Assembly: GCA_019116965.1 (NCBI GenBank)
Contig: DXAT01000060.1
Coordinates: 1-64,000 of the forward strand
DNA: 64,000 nucleotides
Origin: Candidatus Coprenecus pullistercoris
GTDB lineage: Bacteria; Bacteroidota; Bacteroidia; Bacteroidales; UBA932
Direction of reading: 5' to 3'
Below are positions 58,344-64,000 of this stretch, in pieces; the first letter of the stretch is position 1; every line of letters starts with the position of its first letter. The translations under genes and the position numbers were made by a program. The notes beneath the pieces were generated by a model. The model was given only the letters and a program-made list of their open reading frames with translations. It did not search any database and was not told where the DNA came from.

Positions 58344-60095
58344 TTAAAAAAGATCGAATGAGTACGCTGCCTCGTGAGGCTCGCCGAATGTGACATTGTT
58401 ACCTTCCACTGTCACAGGGGCGGCCACCATATAATACACATATCCAGAGGCTACATGCACCGTTCCTTCCCAGTAACCGTAATGCGCAATAGAGTTGATG
58501 TACTCGGCGAAAGTACCGTCGTAGGCGGCAGCCTCATACTGGGCCTTGAAATAACCGGCCAGATCTGAAGGATAATAGGTATTGTAATCGTCCTCATTGA
58601 TGATTGCGAACACATAAGGCACGCCGCCCACACCGGGGTCTATCTGCACGCCCATCTCGTCCATGTCATTGCTCCAGAACTCAAACCAGGGGAAGGTCAG
58701 CTCGGGAAGCCCGCCGGAGCCGCCTATAGGCTCAGTGTGAACTATCTCGCTGAACTGAGGCGTAAAGAATGTCACATCATTGAACTCTATCTCCATGCCC
58801 ACTGCGAAGAGTATGTAGTCCGTATCAGGCTCGAGCTGATCGTACTCCTGAATCTCCTTGCCCACCGATGCGAACTGGCCGAAATATCTCGAAGGCGAGA
58901 GTCCCCAGGTCTCGCACACATCAAGACAGTACTGAACCATGTCGTCCTTGTACTTCTCGTATGTGGCCATAGGGATGAGGTCGAAGAAATACATCGCCTC
59001 GTCGTTGGACGGGTCCACCTCCATATACACCATCTGGGGACCGGTAAGTTCCACATACAGTTCGAAGGTGAGTTCCTCGTCTACCGAAGCCTCCTTGGTC
59101 GTGACCTCATGGACAAACACATCGGTGGTGATGACGCCGTCATCGTAACCGTAGACCAGTATCGAATAGGATGTCGCGGGAGATAGATTGTCCCAACGCG
59201 CCGTCTCCGCAGCCGTGGACACCTCCTCCGGATTGGTCTTGGGGAGTACGGCCCTGCGCAGCTCGGCCTGGCCCATACCCTCTATGCTCTTGGAGTCGGT
59301 GAGGATGAATGTATAGGGGTCGCTGTTCGAAGGAACCACCGATACCGTGACGCTCGTCTGAGTCACCTCATCGTCGCTTACGACAAAGGTATTGGATGAA
59401 GTATTGATGTCGAGACTGACCTCCTTGACAGTCACTTCGGTAGTCAGGCCGAGATTGTCGTCAATACCGGCCAGGAGCACAAAGTAATTGAGCTCGCCGT
59501 ACTGGGCCAGGTCCACACGCCAGGTGGTGTCTCCCCTGTATGCTATGATGTCGAAAGCGCTGGTGCCGTAGTTCTCGACAGCCACATCAAGTATGCCGTC
59601 AAACGCCGCGTCCTTGTCCGAGTTGAAATCCTTCACATAATAGGACTCGGGCAGTACATCGAAGAAATACGGCATCTCCTTGTCACCGGGCCTGATTGTC
59701 AGTGTAAGCTTTGTACCGTCGGTCTCGGCAGTCAGTTCAAAACCGTCCTCACCGCTTACGCCACTCTCGGAAAGAGTCACGGACACTTCGGCCCACTGCG
59801 ACTCCGACTGACCGGCCACAGCCTTTACCCTAACCGTATAATCGCCTGTCTCCAGCTCGGTAAAGCTGACTGAAGTAGCCTCCGTGGCATTCTCCTCCGA
59901 GCCGTTGAGAGTATACACATACGAGTCCGCACCTTCTACGGCAGCCCAGGTCACATCGAATGAAGAGGCTGTCTGATTCCGGACTGTCAGTTCAGGGGCG
60001 GAGAGCACTGCCGGCTTCTCCTCCTTCTGCTCACACGATACAGCCGTCATCACGGCCGCCGCAAGCACTAATGATACAATCTGTCTAATTTTCAT
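58344..60095 (-). CDS. Fibronectin-III-containing surface lipoprotein (first of a pair)
   Basis: 583 residues with a lipobox (MTAVSCEQKEEK, acidic after the Cys). Residues about 30-110 form a fibronectin III domain (APELTVRNQTASSFDVTWAAVEGADSYVY). The rest contains repeated beta domains with the block DIIAYRGDTTWRVDLAQYGE, which matches AMHGDDYWQVEYEYEE in the upstream paralogue. No catalytic motif is seen. Probable cell-surface binding protein. Forty-two bases separate it from the upstream gene, so they are likely co-transcribed. Confidence 0.82.
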   Translation of the reverse strand: MKIRQIVSLVLAAAVMTAVSCEQKEEKPAVLSAPELTVRNQTASSFDVTWAAVEGADSYVYTLNGSEENATEATSVSFTELETGDYTVRVKAVAGQSESQWAEVSVTLSESGVSGEDGFELTAETDGTKLTLTIRPGDKEMPYFFDVLPESYYVKDFNSDKDAAFDGILDVAVENYGTSAFDIIAYRGDTTWRVDLAQYGELNYFVLLAGIDDNLGLTTEVTVKEVSLDINTSSNTFVVSDDEVTQTSVTVSVVPSNSDPYTFILTDSKSIEGMGQAELRRAVLPKTNPEEVSTAAETARWDNLSPATSYSILVYGYDDGVITTDVFVHEVTTKEASVDEELTFELYVELTGPQMVYMEVDPSNDEAMYFFDLIPMATYEKYKDDMVQYCLDVCETWGLSPSRYFGQFASVGKEIQEYDQLEPDTDYILFAVGMEIEFNDVTFFTPQFSEIVHTEPIGGSGGLPELTFPWFEFWSNDMDEMGVQIDPGVGGVPYVFAIINEDDYNTYYPSDLAGYFKAQYEAAAYDGTFAEYINSIAHYGYWEGTVHVASGYVYYMVAAPVTVEGNNVTFGEPHEAAYSFDLF

Positions 60096-60137
60096 GGTAA
60101 TAAAAGGTAAATAAAGTGTTGTGTTGATTATCCTGTT

Positions 60138-61604
60138 TTACTCCGCGGGTGTGGTAATCGCATCGGGATAGACCGTAGGTTCGTAGAATATCACGTCCTC
60201 GCCGTCCACATCGGTTCCGACAGCCCACAGCATATAGGAAACGCCGGGTTCTATGCCGTGGTCGAACCAGTCGAAGACCATCTCCTTCTCCCCTATCATG
60301 CCGAACATATCCAGATACTGCACGACCGTTATGGGATTCATCGAATTGCTGCAGATGTCATAGACATACTGGGGAAGGTCCTCCTTATACAGTTCATAAT
60401 CGGCAAGCGGCATAGGGAAACACAGGTATCTGGCATCATCCTTAGACGGAACTATCCGGACTGTTATCTCGTAGGGATGGACGCCGAGCACATTGAAGTC
60501 AAATGTCATGCCCTCGCTGGAAGAAGGTGTTCCGGTGGTGAACTCGAACTTGAAAATCTCGGTGCTCGGCAGGGTGTTCCAGCCGAATACGAGCAATGTG
60601 TATGATGTGCCGGGATCCAGTGTGCCGTCCCTGTATGTCATGCTCATCTCGCCCGAATATACCCGTCCGTCCTCGATATAATCCTTGTATCCTACCTTCA
60701 CGAGCTCCAGCAGGTCCTCCTGCGAATAATCGGATATCGCACTGCTCTCAAGCATCAGCACACTGTAGCTCTCGGTATCGGTGGAGGGAGTGATATAGGC
60801 CACTGCTCCAGAAGAGGTGACATCCCGGAAGTCGACTTCGAATGTCATGTCCGACTCCGGTACCGTCCCGGCATAGAACACCTGCATGGACATGTCGGTT
60901 ATCCTCTCCAGATTCATATTGACTCCGGCCACGAGGATGTAGAGGTGCTCCTCGTACTCATACTCCACCTGCCAGTAGTCGTCACCGTGCATGGCCAGCA
61001 TATTGAAAGCCTCGGAACCGAACTGCATCTCATAGGACTCCTTCGCGGCAGTCCACACATCCACGGCATTGCCTCCGAGAAGATCGAAATACTCATCGTC
61101 GAATGTCTCCCTGAAATAGTACATCTCAGGATCATCCGGATAGACATAGCAGTGAAGCATACGCCTGCTGTCCTCCGGCTCATACTCTATGGTGAACATC
61201 GGGCCCTCTCCTATATAGTTCTTGTCATTGTCATATTCCGGGCCGGCGGATTTGAGAACCACCTGTATCTCCTCCCACCATGAGGGCTGGAACAACATGG
61301 TATCAGAAGGCATACTCCTGACACTGACCACATATGTGGAGTCAGGGGCCAGTCCGGTATAGACCACGGCCGTATCCTTGACAAGTCTTACCTCGCCGCC
61401 GGACTCGCACTCATACATGCCTGCACCGGCTACCATGTCCCAGGATATGGTGAAGGATGATGTATCCTGCGCCGCAACCCTGAGCACAGGCGTGGGAAGC
61501 TGTTCCCTGTCCGCAGGCTCCACGCCCTCTCTTTCCTCACAGGACATAAACAACGACAGTGCCGCCATAAATGACAGCACTGCTATAAATGACAATTTTT
61601 TCAT
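60138..61604 (-). CDS. Fibronectin-III-containing surface lipoprotein (second of a pair)
   Basis: The ATG at 61604 gives 488 residues; the open frame reaches further upstream but covers the leader. The lipobox is LSLFMSCEER. A fibronectin III domain fills about 35-115 (LPTPVLRVAAQDTSSFTISWDMVAGAGMYE). The remaining part has the same domain order as its downstream paralogue (FNMLAMHGDDYWQVEYE, VAGVNMNLERITD, LLVFGWNTLPSTE). First gene of the pair, read from the promoter at 61635-61666. Confidence 0.82.
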   Translation of the reverse strand: MKKLSFIAVLSFMAALSLFMSCEEREGVEPADREQLPTPVLRVAAQDTSSFTISWDMVAGAGMYECESGGEVRLVKDTAVVYTGLAPDSTYVVSVRSMPSDTMLFQPSWWEEIQVVLKSAGPEYDNDKNYIGEGPMFTIEYEPEDSRRMLHCYVYPDDPEMYYFRETFDDEYFDLLGGNAVDVWTAAKESYEMQFGSEAFNMLAMHGDDYWQVEYEYEEHLYILVAGVNMNLERITDMSMQVFYAGTVPESDMTFEVDFRDVTSSGAVAYITPSTDTESYSVLMLESSAISDYSQEDLLELVKVGYKDYIEDGRVYSGEMSMTYRDGTLDPGTSYTLLVFGWNTLPSTEIFKFEFTTGTPSSSEGMTFDFNVLGVHPYEITVRIVPSKDDARYLCFPMPLADYELYKEDLPQYVYDICSNSMNPITVVQYLDMFGMIGEKEMVFDWFDHGIEPGVSYMLWAVGTDVDGEDVIFYEPTVYPDAITTPAE

Positions 61605-61634
61605 CAGAATCTGTTTTAACATTACTACTGTAGG

Positions 61635-61666
61635 CAAATATACGCAGAAGCCGAGAGCAATGCAAA
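61635..61666 (-). promoter_or_regulatory. Promoter of the lipoprotein pair: TTTG and TATATTTG
   Basis: On the minus strand TTTG (61666-61663) and the exact -7 box TATATTTG (61642-61635) are 20 bases apart. The ATG at 61604 is 31 bases downstream. The best-formed promoter in the window. Confidence 0.75.
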
Positions 61667-61697
61667 TTTATTTGATATTGCCGAGGCGATATATACC

Positions 61698-63017
61698 CTA
61701 CGACAAGGTACCGGCGAAGCGGCTGATTCTTTCCTGCGCGTATGCGGCCGTTATCCTGAAAGTCCTGCGTCCGCTGCCCGGCAGCTCGTACATGGCATCC
61801 ATCATCACAGCCTCGCAGATGGAGCGCAGTCCACGGGCCCCGAGCTTGTATTTGAGAGCAGTATCCACTATCAGGTCCAGCACCTCGTCCTCTATGACAA
61901 GCTTGATTCCGTCCATTCCGAACAGATGCACATACTGCTTGACAAGAGCGTTCTTCGGCTCGGTGAGAATCCTCCTGAGCGCATCCCGGTCCAGAGGATC
62001 GAGATATGTGACAATCGGCAGACGGCCTACTATCTCGGGAATCAGTCCATATGAACGCATATCCTGCGGAGCGATATACTTGAGCAGGTTCTCCATGTCG
62101 ATATGTCCCTTCTTCTCCTGAGCACCGTAGCCTACCACACGGGTGTTGAGCCTTTGGGCAATCCTCTTCTCTATCCCCTCGAAGGCTCCTCCGCAGATAA
62201 ACAGGATGTTGGTGGTATTGACCGGTATCATCTTCTGCTCGGGATGCTTGCGTCCTCCTGCGGGAGGGACATTGACGATACTGCCCTCCAGGAGCTTGAG
62301 CATGGCCTGCTGCACACCTTCTCCGGAGACATCCCGGGTAATGGAAGGGTTGTCGCTCTTGCGGGCTATCTTGTCTATCTCGTCTATGAACACTATGCCT
62401 CGCTCTGCCCTGGACACATCGTAGTCAGCAGCCTGCAGCAGGCGGGACAGGATGCTCTCCACATCCTCGCCCACATAACCCGCCTCGGTCAGTACCGTAG
62501 CGTCCACTATGGCGAAAGGCACATTGAGCATCCGGGCGATGGTCCTGGCTAAAAGAGTCTTGCCCGTACCGGTAGGACCCACCAGCAGGATATTGGACTT
62601 TTCTATCTCCAATGCCTCCAATGCCGATTTCTCAGCATCAAGCACTTTCTGGGCCTCTGACTTTTTCTTTTTGGCCTCCGCCTCCTTCCTGCTGAAAGCC
62701 TCATTGATTCTCTTATAGTGGTTATACACGGCAACCGCCAAAGACTTCTTGGCAGCATCCTGACCTATCACATACTGGTCCAGGAAAGCGGTTATCTGCC
62801 GTGGTGTAAAATTCAATGTCTCGCAGGACTGTGTGCCCGGTTTCGGCTCCTGCCGTCCATCGAACACCTCGTCTCCGAAAATCGAATGCACATATTCCGA
62901 CACCCTTATGGCGCAGTCCACGCAGATGGAGCTGCCGCCTCCCTGCAGGAGCATCTCCACCTGATCGGAGGTCCGGCCGCAGAAAGCGCATTTGTCCACT
63001 TTCTTCCTATCGCTCAT
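61698..63017 (-). CDS. clpX: ATP-dependent Clp protease ATP-binding subunit ClpX
   Basis: 439 residues. The N-terminal zinc-binding domain has Cys10, Cys13, Cys32 and Cys35. Walker A is GPTGTGKT at 147-154 and Walker B is VFIDEIDK. The [18 protein letters not shown] stretch at about 110-127 is a charged insert of the kind seen in Bacteroidota ClpX. An AAA+ unfoldase that feeds substrates to ClpP. The start overlaps the clpP end by 11 bases. No terminator is visible between its stop and the downstream lipoprotein promoter. Confidence 0.97.
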   Translation of the reverse strand: MSDRKKVDKCAFCGRTSDQVEMLLQGGGSSICVDCAIRVSEYVHSIFGDEVFDGRQEPKPGTQSCETLNFTPRQITAFLDQYVIGQDAAKKSLAVAVYNHYKRINEAFSRKEAEAKKKKSEAQKVLDAEKSALEALEIEKSNILLVGPTGTGKTLLARTIARMLNVPFAIVDATVLTEAGYVGEDVESILSRLLQAADYDVSRAERGIVFIDEIDKIARKSDNPSITRDVSGEGVQQAMLKLLEGSIVNVPPAGGRKHPEQKMIPVNTTNILFICGGAFEGIEKRIAQRLNTRVVGYGAQEKKGHIDMENLLKYIAPQDMRSYGLIPEIVGRLPIVTYLDPLDRDALRRILTEPKNALVKQYVHLFGMDGIKLVIEDEVLDLIVDTALKYKLGARGLRSICEAVMMDAMYELPGSGRRTFRITAAYAQERISRFAGTLS

Positions 63018-63681
63018 CTTTCTTCTGCAGTATATTGTCCACCATCCCGTAGGCCAATGCCTCTGATGCCGTCATCCAGTAATCACGGTCCGCATCCTTG
63101 GCAATCTTCTCCACAGTCTGCCCGGTATGTACGGAAAGTATGTCGTAAAGCTCGCCCTTGAGCTTGCGGATCTCGGCCGCGGCAATCTCGATATCCGATG
63201 CCTGTCCCTCGGCTCCGCCCATAGGCTGGTGTATCAGCACCCTGGAATGAGGAAGCACGGAACGCTTGCCCTTTGCTCCGGCGGTTAGCAATACAGCGGC
63301 CATCGAAGCGGCCATGCCGGTACAGATAGTGGCCACATCCGGACCCACGAGCTGCATGGTGTCGTAGATTCCTAAACCGGCGTAAACCATTCCCCCGGGA
63401 GAGTTGATATAGATCTGGATATCGGCCGACGAATCCGTAGATTCCAGGAACAGGAGCTGGGCCTGCACGATATTGGCCACATCGTTGTCGATACCCACTC
63501 CGAGGAAGATGATACGGTCCATCATCAGACGCGAGAACACATCCATGGACGCCACATTGAGCTGACGCTCCTCGATGATGGTGGGGTTGATATAACCGGA
63601 ATACACCTTGGAATATGAGTCCAGACGGGCTGAGCTCATTCCAAGGTGTTTCACTGCATATTTCTCGAACTCAGAAGCCAT
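63007..63681 (-). CDS. clpP: ATP-dependent Clp protease proteolytic subunit ClpP
   Basis: 224 residues. Catalytic Ser126 is in [11 protein letters not shown] and His151 in [10 protein letters not shown]. Length and motifs are standard; the N-terminal about 30 residues include the propeptide-like segment seen in Bacteroidota. The tetradecameric protease chamber works with ClpX, encoded just downstream, while the trigger factor gene lies 4 bases upstream. Confidence 0.97.
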   Translation of the reverse strand: MASEFEKYAVKHLGMSSARLDSYSKVYSGYINPTIIEERQLNVASMDVFSRLMMDRIIFLGVGIDNDVANIVQAQLLFLESTDSSADIQIYINSPGGMVYAGLGIYDTMQLVGPDVATICTGMAASMAAVLLTAGAKGKRSVLPHSRVLIHQPMGGAEGQASDIEIAAAEIRKLKGELYDILSVHTGQTVEKIAKDADRDYWMTASEALAYGMVDNILQKKDER

Positions 63682-63685
63682 GGGA

Positions 63686-64000
63686 CTACTGGTTCATCTT
63701 GCGGAGCTCAGCCGAGCTGATCTCCTTGTTGTCCAAAGTGACGGTTTTGCGCACGAAGTCCAGGACCACATTCTCCTGAGCCTTCTCAGCGATACGGCGT
63801 CCCTGCTTGTCATCAGCCATGATGTTGGCGGCATAGCCCTTGAGATGCTCCTCGGGCACATTGCTGAGACCGTACATGGCGAACTGATAGCGGGCCAGTT
63901 TCAGGGCCTCCGCATTCAGGTCATCCTTGGTAACCTCGAGTTTGTTGTCTGCCATGATGCGGCCCTCTACGGTCTGCCACTTGAAGTCCTTGATGAACAT
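63686..64000 (-). CDS. tig: Trigger factor, C-terminal part (runs off the right edge)
   Basis: 104 residues of the C-terminal chaperone region are visible (FIKDFKWQTVEGRIMADNKL, VPEEHLKGYAANIM). The visible Met at 64000 is internal, since trigger factor is about 450 residues long. The position just upstream of clpP is the conserved tig-clpP-clpX order. Recognised by family pattern and synteny. It binds nascent chains at the ribosome. Confidence 0.88.
   Translation of the reverse strand: MFIKDFKWQTVEGRIMADNKLEVTKDDLNAEALKLARYQFAMYGLSNVPEEHLKGYAANIMADDKQGRRIAEKAQENVVLDFVRKTVTLDNKEISSAELRKMNQ

Overview
The window comes from a moderately GC-rich member of the Bacteroidales (phylum Bacteroidota). 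The signs are TAnnTTTG-type promoter elements, FimA/Mfa-type fimbrial lipoproteins, a GldL/GldM pair, DUF3575/DUF3868/DUF4293/DUF4906-type proteins and a malic enzyme-phosphotransacetylase hybrid. An electron-bifurcating-type [FeFe] hydrogenase points to an anaerobic, fermentative, probably gut-associated lineage (Rikenellaceae-like is possible, but I cannot fix the genus). I found no tRNA, rRNA, CRISPR array, transposase or integrase. No gene-free stretch exceeds about 220 bases.

Left edge (1-1885): the 5' part of a secreted OmpA-like protein cut by the window edge, a short broken remnant that looks like the C-terminus of pyrF, and prfA with its own promoter.

Aryl-polyene/flexirubin-type cluster (1886-23709, all minus strand, 21 tightly packed genes). 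Transcription starts at a tyrosine ammonia-lyase that should make 4-coumarate. A CoA/ACP ligase, two acyl carrier proteins, three complete ketosynthases, two ketosynthase-like proteins without the active cysteine, a ketoreductase, a dehydratase and a dehydratase-thioesterase fusion would build a polyene on that starter. A methyltransferase and two CrtI-like oxidoreductases would tailor it. Three acyltransferase domains, a glycosyltransferase, a LolA-like carrier, a small EamA transporter and a large MMPL exporter fused to an acyltransferase look like the export and lipid-anchoring equipment. No DarA/DarB-like dialkylresorcinol enzymes are visible, so a true flexirubin ester is not supported.

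Hydrogenase region (23826-32099, all minus): a trimeric NADH/ferredoxin-type [FeFe] hydrogenase (C, A, B subunits), a small [2Fe-2S] ferredoxin, and upstream a probable sensing module: an HsfB-like hydrogenase homologue with altered H-cluster residues, two DRTGG proteins, two HATPase proteins and a PHP phosphoesterase.

Middle (32233-38570): a surface lipoprotein, tcdA, mazG, maeB and a DUF4293 membrane protein. mazG and maeB diverge from a shared promoter region.

Surface-structure region (38679-61604): a six-gene fimbrial operon (DUF3575, DUF3868, major fimbrillin, Mfa2-type anchor, minor subunit, DUF4906-type tip protein); a large TPR protein on the opposite strand; then an unusual plus-strand set made of an OmpA-family barrel/coiled-coil protein, GldL and GldM without the rest of the type IX secretion genes, an OmpA-like/DUF3575 fusion and two DUF6562-like lipoproteins; and two fibronectin-III-like lipoproteins on the minus strand. 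The GldLM-OmpA-fimbrillin set is the best candidate for an undescribed system: an ion-driven rotary motor pair placed beside a dedicated outer-membrane protein and extracellular lipoproteins.

Right edge (61698-64000): clpX, clpP and the C-terminal part of trigger factor in the usual tig-clpP-clpX order.
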